From assembly GCA_036500145.1 (NCBI GenBank), contig DASYCO010000005.1, positions 1-34,053 on the forward strand: 34,053 bases of DNA, given 5' to 3'. The notes beneath the pieces are model-generated. The model saw only the letters and a list, made by a program, of their open reading frames with translations. It made no database searches and was not told the origin of the DNA. Positions within the stretch are counted from its first letter, which is position 1, and each line of letters opens with the position of its first letter. Shown here one piece after another: positions 1-9,281 of this stretch. Source of the DNA: CAMAVH01 sp036500145 (lineage in GTDB: Bacteria > Pseudomonadota > Alphaproteobacteria > SMXQ01). A program made the position numbers and the translations under genes.

Positions 1-1
1 G

Positions 2-628
2 AAGGACTTCTTCGCCAAGCAGGCGGCGACCACGAAGAAGCGCTGGGCCGAAAGCCCGATGTCGCCGCACCGCTTCGTTTCCGAGATCTGGTCGGCCGTG
101 AAGGGCAAGCCCTGGTTCCTGACGATCCGCAACCATCGCAACTGGCCGGAAGGCATCTGGGACTTCACCGGCGGCGGCGAGTACGTCGGCCATTCGGCCG
201 GCGGCGGCGTCGGCCACGGGCCGGGCGCCATGGTGGGCGCGGCCTTCGCCGCGCGCGACCGCGGCCAGTTCGCCATCGGCATCCTTGGCGACGGCGACTT
301 CATGATGGCGACGGGCGCTTTGTGGACCGCCGTGCACTACAAGGTGCCGCTGCTCGTCATCATCAACAACAACCTCTCCTGGTACAACGACGAGGAGCAT
401 CAGGGCGAGGTCGCCAAGATGCGCGGCCGCCCGCCGGAGAACGCCTGGATCGGCACCACGACGATGGATCCGGAAGTGAACCATTGCGAGCTGGCGCGCG
501 GCTGGGGCTGCTGGGCGGAAACGCCCATCACCGACCCGGACGACTTCGCGCCGGCGCTCAAGCGCGCGATCAAGCAGGTCGAGGCGGGCAAGGTCGCCCT
601 GCTCGACGTGCGGACCTCTCCGCGCTGA
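2..628 (+). CDS. Thiamine-diphosphate-dependent enzyme, C-terminal part (5' end outside window)
   Basis: The reading frame is open from base 2 without a start, so this is the 3' part of a larger gene. It carries the thiamine-diphosphate/magnesium motif: GDGDF at about 292-306, then roughly 20 residues to an Asn run (INNN) at about 361-372. This is the C-terminal PP domain of the acetolactate synthase / benzoylformate decarboxylase superfamily. Such enzymes make or break C-C bonds next to a carbonyl; the substrate cannot be read from this domain. The lead-in GGGEYVGHSAGGGVGHGPGAM resembles the glycine-rich stretch before the PP domain of large-subunit-type members. A strong hairpin follows 19 bases after the stop. 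Family assignment is firm, the specific reaction is not. Confidence 0.85.
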   Translation, partial: KDFFAKQAATTKKRWAESPMSPHRFVSEIWSAVKGKPWFLTIRNHRNWPEGIWDFTGGGEYVGHSAGGGVGHGPGAMVGAAFAARDRGQFAIGILGDGDFMMATGALWTAVHYKVPLLVIINNNLSWYNDEEHQGEVAKMRGRPPENAWIGTTTMDPEVNHCELARGWGCWAETPITDPDDFAPALKRAIKQVEAGKVALLDVRTSPR

Positions 629-647
629 GCTTCGCAGCGCACCGACG

Positions 648-679
648 AAAAAGGGGAGGCCTTCGGCCTCCCCTTTTTT
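648..679. terminator. Bidirectional intrinsic terminator
   Basis: GGGGAGGCC (653-661) and GGCCTCCCC (665-673) form a perfect 9-bp stem with a TTC loop. It is flanked by five A on the left and six T on the right, so it has a U-tract in both directions. It sits between the converging thiamine-diphosphate enzyme gene and the RcnB/CigR-like gene and can serve both. Confidence 0.9.
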
Positions 680-699
680 CTGCGCGCGCTGCGGTGAGC

Positions 700-1134
700 T
701 TAGAAGTAGCCGAAGTCCTGCAGGGCATCGAGCACGACGCCGGTGCCGATTGCGATCAGCAAGATGTCCGAGCCGGCGCGCACGTAGCGTGCGCCATGGG
801 GCGGATGTAGCTGCACGATGAGCTGGGGCGGCAGGTCGTAATAGACCACTTCACGCGGCAGGGGGCGGCCGACCACCCATTGCCGGGCATGGCCCGGCGG
901 CAAGCAGCCGTTCTGTTTCTTGGCGAGGCCGGGCGGGCAACGGCCGCGCGATATCTCTCCGCCGTAATAGTCATGGACGATGCTGCGTTCGTCGTTTTCG
1001 ATCCGGATGTTGATCGTGGCGTTGTGGACGACTTGAGGGCGGTCATGGCCCTGATCGTTGTCGTTGCCGCCTTCATGGCCGTGGCCATGGTCGTCGGCAT
1101 AGGCGGCGCTGGCGCAAATGGCGGAAACGATCAT
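700..1134 (-). CDS. RcnB/CigR-like periplasmic protein (signal peptide probably truncated)
   Basis: A 144-residue protein. After a short hydrophobic leader ending ASAAYA comes a His/Asp/Gly-rich stretch (DDHGHGHEGG), then the pair CPPGLAKKQNGC and LPPGHARQW, then a region ending in SDILLIAIGTGVVLDAL. This layout is that of small exported RcnB/CigR-type proteins, linked in other bacteria to nickel/cobalt homeostasis or envelope functions; the role here is inferred only. The first in-frame ATG (1134) leaves a leader of about 13 residues without a basic n-region, which is too short. Continuing upstream gives FAAV, then an in-frame TGA at 1149-1147, then MRFLMY from a TTG at 1167. The natural start therefore seems to lie behind a stop codon (see findings). 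It may be expressed poorly, not exported, or affected by a sequencing error. Confidence 0.7.
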   Translation of the reverse strand: MIVSAICASAAYADDHGHGHEGGNDNDQGHDRPQVVHNATINIRIENDERSIVHDYYGGEISRGRCPPGLAKKQNGCLPPGHARQWVVGRPLPREVVYYDLPPQLIVQLHPPHGARYVRAGSDILLIAIGTGVVLDALQDFGYF

Positions 1135-1297
1135 AACGGCGGCAAATCAATACATGAGGAATCTCAAGGGTTAAAGTTCCCCAAGTAACGCCGCGCAATC
1201 GGCTATGGTTCCTTCGAGATAAAAAACGGAACTCGCGCAAAAGCCTATTATAATTAGTCAAAATCGCGAAACAGCGATGACCGACTGGGAGGTGGCC

Positions 1298-2287
1298 ATG
1301 GATCGTCTCAAGGCGATGGAGACCTACGTCCGCGTCGTCAAGGAGGGCAGCTTCGCCGCCGCCGCCGGCCAGATGGGCGTCTCGCGCGCCATCGTCACCA
1401 AGCATGTCATGCAGCTCGAGACGCAGATCGGCGCGCGCCTCATCAACCGCAGCACGCGGCGCTTCAGCGTCACCGAGATCGGCCGCGAATATTACGGCTT
1501 CTGCCTGCGCCTGCTCGAGCAGGTGTCGGAGCAGGACGCGATGATCGGCCGGCTGCAGGAAGAGCCGCGCGGCGCGCTCAAGATCCTGGCGCCGAAATCC
1601 TTCGGCAGCCTCTATCTCGGGGGCATCCTGTCGGAGTTCACGGCGCTCTATCCCGGCATCCGCGTGTCGCTGGTCCTGAACGACGTCTCGATGCGCTCCC
1701 TCGACCTCATCGAGAACGGCTTCGACCTGGCGATCCGCCTCACGGCACACGCGGATTCGAGCCTGATGGCCAAGCGCGTCGGCGCCTTGCGCTGGCTGCC
1801 CTGCGCCTCGCCGGACTACCTGTCGCGCCATGCCGCGCCGCGCCTGCCGGACGAGCTCGTGCGGCACAACTGCCTGATGCACACGAAACATGCGGACGGC
1901 CTCTGGCGCTTCGACGGGCCGCAGGGGCCGCTCGCGGTGAAGGTGGACGGGTCCGTCTCGGCCAACAGCGTCATCGTCCTGCGCCAGATGACGCTCGACG
2001 GACAGGGTGTCGCGCTGCTGCCGACCTACTGCATCGGGCCTGACCTCGCCGCCGGCAGGCTGCGCCGGCTGCTGCCGAGCTACAGCGGCCCGGACGAATC
2101 GATCTACGTAATGTTCCCGCACCGCGAGCTGCTGCCGGTGAAGATCCGGCTGTTCATCGACTTCGTCGCCGAGCGGATCGGCGCCGCGCCGTGGGACGTG
2201 ACGCAGGAAACATCGCCGCCCGCCAAGACGCGCTCGTCGGCGACCGTGACCCCGCTCGCGGGACGGCGGCGCAAGACCACGCGCTGA
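1298..2287 (+). CDS. LysR-family transcriptional regulator
   Basis: A 329-residue protein with the usual LysR layout: an N-terminal winged helix-turn-helix (about residues 1-60, with GSFAAAAGQMGVSRAIVTKHV and the following RLINRSTRRFSVTEIG) and a C-terminal effector domain beginning about residue 90 (GALKILAPKSFGSLYL). The start at 1298 is preferred over an in-frame ATG at 1277, because GGGAGG (1287-1292) lies 5 bases before it. The gene is divergent from the RcnB/CigR-like gene, with an A/T-rich patch at about 1243-1262 (TATTATAATTAG) that could hold promoter or operator sequence. The tail after about residue 300 is low-complexity and basic (RRRKTTR). The regulated genes and effector are unknown. 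No dedicated neighbour suggests a pathway. Confidence 0.9.
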   Translation: MDRLKAMETYVRVVKEGSFAAAAGQMGVSRAIVTKHVMQLETQIGARLINRSTRRFSVTEIGREYYGFCLRLLEQVSEQDAMIGRLQEEPRGALKILAPKSFGSLYLGGILSEFTALYPGIRVSLVLNDVSMRSLDLIENGFDLAIRLTAHADSSLMAKRVGALRWLPCASPDYLSRHAAPRLPDELVRHNCLMHTKHADGLWRFDGPQGPLAVKVDGSVSANSVIVLRQMTLDGQGVALLPTYCIGPDLAAGRLRRLLPSYSGPDESIYVMFPHRELLPVKIRLFIDFVAERIGAAPWDVTQETSPPAKTRSSATVTPLAGRRRKTTR

Positions 2288-2310
2288 TTTCAAGTCACAT
2301 GAGAAAAGGG

Positions 2311-2340
2311 AAAGGGGAGCCTCTTGGCTCCCCTTTCTTT
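2311..2340. terminator. Bidirectional intrinsic terminator
   Basis: AAAGGGGAGCC (2311-2321) and GGCTCCCCTTT (2326-2336) form an 11-bp stem with a TCTT loop, followed by CTTT. On the minus strand it is followed by TTTCCCTTTTC. It lies between the convergent LysR gene and the glycine-zipper lipoprotein gene. Confidence 0.85.
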
Positions 2341-2364
2341 ATGCGCGTCTCGGTTTTGCGGGCC

Positions 2365-2613
2365 TTACTTCCAGGCCGGCTTGCCGAGGTCGATGTCGTT
2401 CTTGTCGGTCAGGGCGCCGGTGGCGGCGCCACCGGCCGCGCCGAGAGCCGCGCCGCCGACGACGCTGCCGCCCGTGAGGGCGCCCGCCGCCGCGCCGACG
2501 CCGGCGCCGATGCCGGCGCCGCTCAGCGCGCGGTCACCTTTGGATTCGCCGCAGGCGGCGAGACCGATCAACGCGATGGAACTGACAACAATGGCCGCTG
2601 CTTTGATACGCAT
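2365..2613 (-). CDS. Small glycine-zipper lipoprotein
   Basis: An 82-residue protein. The N-terminus has a basic residue pair, a hydrophobic core and the lipobox LAAC with Cys at about residue 21, so lipidation and anchoring in the envelope are expected. The rest is a run of Gly/Ala small-residue repeats (GAGIGAGVGAAAGAL, then GGAALGAAGGAATGAL), the pattern of glycine-zipper membrane-associated segments, ending in DKNDIDLGKPAWK. The ATG at 2613 is chosen over the ATG at 2637 because GGAGG stands 7 bases before it on the minus strand and it gives a normal lipoprotein leader. Function is unknown; related small lipoproteins are often stress-associated or OmpA-like partners. Confidence 0.8.
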   Translation of the reverse strand: MRIKAAAIVVSSIALIGLAACGESKGDRALSGAGIGAGVGAAAGALTGGSVVGGAALGAAGGAATGALTDKNDIDLGKPAWK

Positions 2614-2754
2614 GTTCTTCCTCCATGTTCGTGTCATGGAGGATAAACGGGAGCGTGAAGCCGTCGTTCCTGCTCACAGGATGGTCACATGGGAACGGAG
2701 TCCGCGAGCGGCGTCAAATGGCGCATCGCCTCAGGATTCGGCGGTCCCGCAGGA

Positions 2755-3228
<474 letters not shown>

Positions 3229-3263
3229 GAAATACCTCTTCTACTAGGAGAGACGCGGCCGCT

Positions 3264-5384
3264 TCAGCGGCCTTCACGGCGCCAGGCGAGGAGAAGCGTG
3301 CCGGCGGCGAGGATGAGCGCCGCCAGGGGCGGCAGCAGGGGAATTTCGGTGACGCCTTTCACGACGTAGTCGTGGTTGGCGCGCAGGCCGATCCAGCCGC
3401 GCCCGGCGACGGTGCGTTCGGTGGTCACGCGGCGGATGTCGGGCAGGCGCACCGGCGAGTCCTTCTCGGGGGCGAGCCAGTTGACGCTGCCGCCCTGTGC
3501 CTTGATGACCGGCTCGAGCTTGTCGCCGGTCGAGCGCACGTCGGCGAACTCCAGCGGGTTGAGCGTGCCGGCGACGGCGTAGACCGTATGCTTCCCGTCG
3601 CTGACGCGGTGCAGGCCCTGCTCGCCGGCGCGGTAGGTGGCGATGGCGCGGCCGTCGCCCTGGTCGGCCAGCGTGACCTGGCGTTCCTGGCCCGAGGGCG
3701 AGCGCACCGTGACCGGGCTGTCGTCGGGCTTCAGGCTGTGGCGGGTGATCTGGATGTCGCTGCCGCGCGAGACGGCGCGCAGGTCGTCCTCCTCCAGCTC
3801 GGGCTCCTTCATCAGCCAGTGCGCGATGCGGCGCAGCAGCTCGGCCTGCGGGCCGCCGCCGTCGAAGCCGCGCGCCCAGAGCCACACCTGGTCGGTCATG
3901 ATCTGCGCCACGCGGCCCTTGCCGACGCGGTCGAGCACCAGCAGCGGGTCGCCGTCGATGCCGTCCATCACCACTTCGCCGCGCCGCGCGTCGCCTTCGG
4001 TCTGCACGAACCAGCGGCCCCAGGTCGCTGCGTTGGCGGCGTTCGCGCCGGCATTCGCGGTCAGGCCGGAGCCTTCGAGGCCGGCCGTCACCGGATGGCG
4101 GCGGCCGAGGTCGGTGACGTGGGCGCGGTAGCTCTGCTTGAGGATCTTGCCCGAGGGCACGACAGGCATGATCTCGCCGAGCGGCGTGTTGAACAGGCCG
4201 AAGGGCGAAGCGTAGGACGGACCGCCCGCTTCCAGCACCGCGCCGCCGTTTTCCACGTAGCGCACGATGTTCTCGATGTAGGCGGCGGGCAGGATGCCGC
4301 GCCGGTTGTAGCGGTCGAAGATGATGAGGTCGAAGTCGTTCAGCTTCTCCTCGAACAGCTCGCGCGTCGGGAAGGCGATCAGCGACAGCTCGCGCACCGG
4401 CGTGCCGTCCTGCTTCTCGGGCGGGCGCAGGATGGTGAAATGCACGAGGTCTACGGCCGGGTCGGCCTTCAGCAAGTTGCGCCAGACGCGCTCGCCATTG
4501 TGCGGCACGCCTGAAACGAGCAGCACGCGCAGGCGGTCGCGCACGCCGTTGATCACCACGGCGGCGCGGTTGTTCTCGGTGGTCAGCTCGCCTTCGACAG
4601 GCTCGGTCTCCAGCTCGACGACGTTGGCGCCGCCATGCTCGACCGGCACCTCGAAGCTACGGCTCTCGCCGCTGGAGAGCTGGATGGTCTCGCGCGGTCC
4701 GCCGTCGCGCGTCACGAACAGCCGCGCGGCGCTGGCGGCGCCGGCGGGCATGTCTTCCACATGCACGGTGATGGTGGCGTTGCTGCCGACGATGCCGTAG
4801 CTCGGCGCCTGCTCGACGACGAGGCGGCGGTCGCGCGCGTCGCGCTGGCCGGTGAGCAGCGCATGCAGCGGCCCGCGCGCGTTGCCGTTGGCGGGCACGT
4901 CGTGGACCTGCCCGTCGGTGATCATCAGCACGCCGGCGAGGCGCTGCGGCGGCACGTCGGCCAAGGCACGGTCGATCTCGCCGAACAGCAGGGTGCCGTC
5001 CGGCGCGTCGGCCACGTCGTCCGATGCTTGCCGGCTGTCGGGCCCGGCGGCGCGCAGCACGCGCACTTCGAGGTCGGGGAAGCGCGCCAGCTTCTCGCGA
5101 AGGTCGGCGAGGGCCGTCTCGGTCTCCTGGCGGCGGTCGCCGATGCCCTGGCTCGGGCTTTCGTCGACGACGATCAGCGCGATGTCGGTCAGCGGCTCGC
5201 GCTGCTCCTCCTTCAGCGACGGGTTGAGCAGCATGAGCACGAGGGCCGCCAGGGCGAGCGCGCGCCACCAGATGCCGCGCGCGCGCCGCGCCAGGCCGTA
5301 GCCGACGCCGGCGAGCGCCAGCGCGCCGAGCAGGGCAATGGCGATCCAAGGCAGCAGGGGCACGAAGGCGACGCTGAAGTTCAT
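3264..5384 (-). CDS. VWA / glutamine-amidotransferase-like membrane protein
   Basis: A 706-residue protein with two N-terminal membrane segments (about residues 9-31 and 40-54) and one at the C-terminus (about 684-701). The first soluble part looks like a von Willebrand A domain with an intact metal site: DESPS at residues 74-78 and a later MITDGQ. It is followed by a beta-rich segment (VHVEDMPAG to VVINGVRD) and a class I glutamine-amidotransferase-like fold (LRVLLVSGVPHNGERVW to ENGGAVLEAGGPSYAS). The expected nucleophile Cys is absent at the Gly-rich turn, so amidotransferase activity is unlikely. It starts 13 bases after the DUF4159 gene and belongs to the MoxR cluster. Function is unknown; a periplasm-facing assembly role with MoxR is an inference. 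Confidence 0.8.
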   Translation of the reverse strand: MNFSVAFVPLLPWIAIALLGALALAGVGYGLARRARGIWWRALALAALVLMLLNPSLKEEQREPLTDIALIVVDESPSQGIGDRRQETETALADLREKLARFPDLEVRVLRAAGPDSRQASDDVADAPDGTLLFGEIDRALADVPPQRLAGVLMITDGQVHDVPANGNARGPLHALLTGQRDARDRRLVVEQAPSYGIVGSNATITVHVEDMPAGAASAARLFVTRDGGPRETIQLSSGESRSFEVPVEHGGANVVELETEPVEGELTTENNRAAVVINGVRDRLRVLLVSGVPHNGERVWRNLLKADPAVDLVHFTILRPPEKQDGTPVRELSLIAFPTRELFEEKLNDFDLIIFDRYNRRGILPAAYIENIVRYVENGGAVLEAGGPSYASPFGLFNTPLGEIMPVVPSGKILKQSYRAHVTDLGRRHPVTAGLEGSGLTANAGANAANAATWGRWFVQTEGDARRGEVVMDGIDGDPLLVLDRVGKGRVAQIMTDQVWLWARGFDGGGPQAELLRRIAHWLMKEPELEEDDLRAVSRGSDIQITRHSLKPDDSPVTVRSPSGQERQVTLADQGDGRAIATYRAGEQGLHRVSDGKHTVYAVAGTLNPLEFADVRSTGDKLEPVIKAQGGSVNWLAPEKDSPVRLPDIRRVTTERTVAGRGWIGLRANHDYVVKGVTEIPLLPPLAALILAAGTLLLAWRREGR

Positions 5385-5397
5385 GGCCTGCGTCCCC

Positions 5398-8250
5398 TCA
5401 CTGGCCGAGCCGTTCGAGGATGGCGGGCACGTGCACCTGGTCGGCCTTGTAGTTGCCGGTCAGCACGTACATGACGAGGTTGACGCCGAAGCGGTAGGCC
5501 ATCTCGCGCTGCTGCTCGCCGCCCGGCGTCACCGGCAGCAAGGGGCGCAGGTTGCCGTCGCTCGCCCAGGCGCCGGCCCAGTCGTTGCTGCCGATGATGA
5601 TGGAGGCGACGCCGTCGTTGGCGGCGCTGGCCGAGCGCTCGACCCAGAGCTGGCCGCCTTGCCAGCGGCCGGGGAAGTCCTGGATCAGGTAGAAGGCCTT
5701 GGTCAGGATGTGGTCCGGCGGCGTCGGGATCAGCGCCGGCACGTCGAGGTCGGAGAGTATCTCGCGCAGCTTCTGGCCGCCGGGGCCGCCGGCGTTGAAG
5801 CCGCCTTCGACGTTCAGCCCGCCGTACTGCTGGTCGCGCGTGTCGAACAGGATGGTGCCGCCGTTGCGCAGGAAGGTGACGAGCTTCTCGCGCGCCTGCG
5901 GCGAAGGCGCGGGCTGCGTTTCGGTCATCGGCCAGTAGAGCAGCGGGAAGAAGGCGAGCTCGTCGCGCTCGATGTCGATGCCCATCGGCGGGTCGGGCTC
6001 GACGGAGGTGCGATTGCGCAGCACGAGGCCGAGGCCGAGCAGCCCGGCGCGGCTGATGCGGTCGACCTCGCCGTCGCCGGTCTGCACGAAGGCGAGGCGC
6101 GTCGTCTCGCTCGCCTGCAGGGCGAAGGCGTCGTCGATGTCGCTGCCGGGCTTGCCCTGCGCCAGCGCGGGCGCTGCGAGCAGCGACAGGGCCAGGGTCG
6201 CGCCGAGGGCGAGCAGCGCCACCATCGCCGTGCGGCGGCCGATCTTCGGCTTGCTCATGCGCCACTGCGGCAGCGGCACGAGGCCGCGCAGGCCGAGCCC
6301 GATCCAGAGGTCGGCGATGGCGAGCAGCAGCGCCGTCGCGAGGAACCAGGGCCGAAGGTCGTGCTCGCGGCTCTGCGCGTAGGCGTCGTCGGTCACGCCC
6401 GAGGGCAGCGCGCCCATCGGCTTCAGCTCCGTCATGCCGGCGGCGAGGTTGAGCGCCACGCGCGCCGAATCGTTGCCGTAGAAGCCGGGCGGATGGGCCG
6501 GGCTGGCGATGACGCGCGCCGGCGTCTGGCTCGGCAGCGGCGAGGCGAGGCTGGCGAGCTGGGCGACCATCTCGGCGGGCAGCGCGCTGGCGCCCGACGG
6601 CGGCGCCTGCAGGCGGCCGAAGCCGTCCAGCGTCTGCAGCGGCGGTAGGGCGCGGGCGGCGCCCGCGTCGGCGACGCCGCTGGACAGCGCCACGACGCGG
6701 CGCAGCATGTCGACGAACAGGCCCGACAGCGCCAGGTTCGACCATTCGGGCTCCGCCGTGGTGTGGACGAGCACGACGCGGCCTTGGCCGCGCTTGTCGG
6801 CGGTGACCAGCGGCGTGCCGTCGGCGAGCTGGGCCCAGGTCTTCGACTGCAGGTCGAGCTCCGGCTCGGCCAGCACCTGGCGCGAGATCGTCACGTCGGG
6901 CGGCGGCGTCAGGCCGAAGAAGGGCGAGTCCTTGTCGAAGGGCGCCAGCGTCGCCGGCTGCGCCCAGGACATGGCGCCGCCGAGGCTGCGGCCGCCGCGC
7001 AAGGCGATGGGCAGCAGGTCGTCGGGCTTCTCGACCAGGTTGGGCCCGGCGAAGCGCAGCAACGTGCCGCCGGCTTCCATCCAGGCCTTCACCTGGGTGC
7101 GCTCGGCTTCCGTCATCGGCGCCTCGTCGGGCACGGCGAGGACGGAGAGGCCGCGCTTGAGCAGCTCGCTGACGGACCCGAGCCGCACTTCGCTGAAAGG
7201 GGCCAGCGCGCGCTCGAGATAGTAGGAGGCGCTGAGCAGCGGCTGCGCCTGCCCGGCGGCCAGCGCCGGGGCGACGACGCCGACCGGGCGGCGACGCCAG
7301 CGCTCGTCGAGCATCACCACCGCGCCGGCGCTGTCCTCGCCTTCGATGGCGAGGCGCCTCAGCTGGTTGCGCAGCTCCGTCGGCAGGTCGAGCCGCACGT
7401 CGTGGCTGCGCTCGCCGTTCTGGAAGGCGGCGTCCTCGCGCAGCAGCACGCGGCCGTCGTCGCCGGTGCCGCGCAAGGTGAAGGGCTGTTCGCCGCCGCC
7501 GTCGGCGCGCAGCGCGCGCGCCACGAGGACCGCGCCGTCGGCGGTCGGCGGCAGCAGGGCGCGCGCCAGGCGGCCGGCCGGCTCGCGCAGCACGTCCAGG
7601 CTGCCGAACTGCTGCAGGCGCTCGGCGAGGGCGCGCGCATCGCCGTCGTCGCTGCCGTCCAGCCCATCGGCGAGCCAGACCACGCTGGCGGTGCCGTTCG
7701 GCAATTCGATCCTGTCGGCGGCCTCGCGCGCCAGGGCGCGCGAGACGGGCCAGGGCTTCGGCTGCATCGCCTGGGCGATGCCGCGCGCGTCCTGCGCCGT
7801 CAGCAGCTTGCTCGCCGCCAGCGGCTCGCCGCCGGCGGGCTGCGCAGTCGAGAGCAGCATCACCGGGCGGTTGGCGCGTTCGGCGCGGTCGAGCACCGTG
7901 TCCATGGCGCGCTGGCGCGCCGGCCAGTTGGCGGCGGCGGCCCAGCCGTCGTCGACCACCAGCAGCACGGGCCCGCTGCCGACGAGCTGCGTCGTCGGGT
8001 TGAGCAGCGGCCGCGCCAGGGCGAAGATCACCAGCGCCGCCAGGATCATGCGCAGGATGATGAGCCAGAGCGGCGTCTTGTGCGGCGTCTGCTCCTGCTC
8101 CTTCACGTCGAACAGCAGCGCGATGGCGGGGAAGCGCACGTGGCGCGGGGCCGGCGGCGTCACCTTCAGCAGCCACCAGAGCGCCGGCAAGGCCGCGAGG
8201 GCCGCGAGCAGCCACGGCGAGGCGAAGGCGAGGGAGCCCAGGCTCAGCAT
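5398..8250 (-). CDS. BatA-like / DUF4159 membrane protein
   Basis: A 950-residue protein. The N-terminus (residues 1-85) is the aerotolerance-regulator (BatA N-terminal) segment: two membrane helices around FPAIALLFDVKEQEQTPHKT. Next is a VWA-like domain whose metal site is degenerate (VVDDGWAAA in place of DxSxS). A long middle region contains a second amidotransferase-like fold (about LLKRGLSVLAVPDEAPMTEAE). Two more membrane segments lie at about 645-665 and 680-700, and the C-terminal DUF4159 domain spans about 718-928 (LAFVQTGDGEVDR to ILFDTRDQQYGG). The Shine-Dalgarno (GAGG) overlaps the stop codon of the upstream DUF58 gene. Its exact role is unknown; co-occurrence with MoxR and DUF58 genes is established for this family. 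Confidence 0.85.
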   Translation of the reverse strand: MLSLGSLAFASPWLLAALAALPALWWLLKVTPPAPRHVRFPAIALLFDVKEQEQTPHKTPLWLIILRMILAALVIFALARPLLNPTTQLVGSGPVLLVVDDGWAAAANWPARQRAMDTVLDRAERANRPVMLLSTAQPAGGEPLAASKLLTAQDARGIAQAMQPKPWPVSRALAREAADRIELPNGTASVVWLADGLDGSDDGDARALAERLQQFGSLDVLREPAGRLARALLPPTADGAVLVARALRADGGGEQPFTLRGTGDDGRVLLREDAAFQNGERSHDVRLDLPTELRNQLRRLAIEGEDSAGAVVMLDERWRRRPVGVVAPALAAGQAQPLLSASYYLERALAPFSEVRLGSVSELLKRGLSVLAVPDEAPMTEAERTQVKAWMEAGGTLLRFAGPNLVEKPDDLLPIALRGGRSLGGAMSWAQPATLAPFDKDSPFFGLTPPPDVTISRQVLAEPELDLQSKTWAQLADGTPLVTADKRGQGRVVLVHTTAEPEWSNLALSGLFVDMLRRVVALSSGVADAGAARALPPLQTLDGFGRLQAPPSGASALPAEMVAQLASLASPLPSQTPARVIASPAHPPGFYGNDSARVALNLAAGMTELKPMGALPSGVTDDAYAQSREHDLRPWFLATALLLAIADLWIGLGLRGLVPLPQWRMSKPKIGRRTAMVALLALGATLALSLLAAPALAQGKPGSDIDDAFALQASETTRLAFVQTGDGEVDRISRAGLLGLGLVLRNRTSVEPDPPMGIDIERDELAFFPLLYWPMTETQPAPSPQAREKLVTFLRNGGTILFDTRDQQYGGLNVEGGFNAGGPGGQKLREILSDLDVPALIPTPPDHILTKAFYLIQDFPGRWQGGQLWVERSASAANDGVASIIIGSNDWAGAWASDGNLRPLLPVTPGGEQQREMAYRFGVNLVMYVLTGNYKADQVHVPAILERLGQ

Positions 8251-8254
8251 CGCC

Positions 8255-9199
8255 TCAATCCCTCGGCTGGGCCATCAGGCCATAGAGCGCGAGCAGCGCG
8301 GCCTGGGGCGGCGTGTCGGTGTGATGCAGGCTGAAGCTCCAGCCGCGCGGCCGGCACAGGTCGCGCAGGCGGTCGCGGCGCGCGGCGAGGCGCTGCATGT
8401 ACTGTTCGCGCACCTGCTCGGCGCGGTTGATGAGATGGGTGCCTTCGGCTTCCAGCCCTTCGAAGCGCACGCGCCCGGTGAAGGGCAGCGTCTCCTCCGC
8501 CGGGTCGAGCACCTGGACGACATGGCCGGTGACGCCGCGGCCCGCGAGGCCGGCGATGGCCGCCTCGATCTCTGGCAGGGGGCCGAGGAAGTCGCCGAAC
8601 AGCACCGCATGGGCGTGGCGCGGCAGCGGGTCGGACGCGGGAATGTTCGCGCCGGCGCCGGTGTCGCGCGCCAGCGTCTCGGCGATGCGGATCAGCGTCG
8701 CGCGGCCGACCGACGGCGGATAGCCGGTGCCGAGCAGCGCCACGCGCTCGCCGCCGCGCATCAGGATGCTCGCCATGGCGAGCAGCAGCAGCTCGGCGCG
8801 CTCGGCCTTCTCGCTCAAGGCGCGGTTCGAACGGTAGCGCATGGAGGGCGAATCGTCGCGCCACAGCCAGACGCTCTGCGCCGCTTCCCATTCGTTCTCG
8901 CGGATGAAGACATGCTGGGTCTTGGCGGTCTGGCGCCAGTCGATCTTGTGGGTCGTGTCGCCCTGCTGGTAGGGGCGGAACTGCCAGAAGGCGTCGCCCT
9001 GGCCGACGCGCCGCCGCCCGTGCACGCCCTGCGCCACCGTGTTGGCGACGCGCTCGGCCGCCACCAGCAGCGGCGGCAGCGCGCCGCCGGCTTCCTCCGC
9101 GCGCTGCAGCGCGCCTTGTCCCGAGCCGCGCTGGGGCGCGGCGGCCTGGAGGCCCAGGCGGGAAGAGGCGGGGCGTGAAGGGGGGGATTGCGACGCCAT
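8255..9199 (-). CDS. DUF58 domain protein with VWA metal site
   Basis: A 314-residue soluble protein. The DUF58 signature is present: RPYQQGD at residues 75-81, HKIDWRQTAKT at 84-94 and FIRENE at 98-103. It is followed by a von Willebrand A-like domain with the metal-site motif DDSPS at residues 115-119 and a Leu/Ala-rich helix with LLLLAMASIL. DUF58 proteins are the usual partners of MoxR ATPases. The N-terminal 40 residues are Ser/Ala/Arg-rich and may be disordered. The gene lies 82 bases after moxR and 4 bases before the DUF4159 gene, so co-transcription is likely. The biochemical activity is not known. Confidence 0.9.
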   Translation of the reverse strand: MASQSPPSRPASSRLGLQAAAPQRGSGQGALQRAEEAGGALPPLLVAAERVANTVAQGVHGRRRVGQGDAFWQFRPYQQGDTTHKIDWRQTAKTQHVFIRENEWEAAQSVWLWRDDSPSMRYRSNRALSEKAERAELLLLAMASILMRGGERVALLGTGYPPSVGRATLIRIAETLARDTGAGANIPASDPLPRHAHAVLFGDFLGPLPEIEAAIAGLAGRGVTGHVVQVLDPAEETLPFTGRVRFEGLEAEGTHLINRAEQVREQYMQRLAARRDRLRDLCRPRGWSFSLHHTDTPPQAALLALYGLMAQPRD

Positions 9200-9281
9200 G
9201 CTCGTCCGACGGCTCCTCTAACGCTGCTCTTGACGGATCGGGGACGAGATCAGCGCGGCAAGATAGGGATGGTCGCGCCCG

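Noticed and set aside
1073..2293. A 406-codon frame opposite the first LysR gene
   Set aside because: No recognisable domain, Arg-rich composition, and it covers both the LysR gene and its promoter.
5381..8215. A 944-codon frame on the minus strand in another phase of the DUF4159 gene
   Set aside because: It reads almost only Arg, Ala, Gly, Pro and Asp; the frame with BatA and DUF4159 domains is the real one.
5338..9178. Very long open frames on the plus strand opposite the MoxR cluster (436, 523 and 610 codons)
   Set aside because: They are antisense to genes with clear domains and read as Arg/Ala/Gln/Glu-rich low-complexity protein, as expected for shadows of GC-rich codons.
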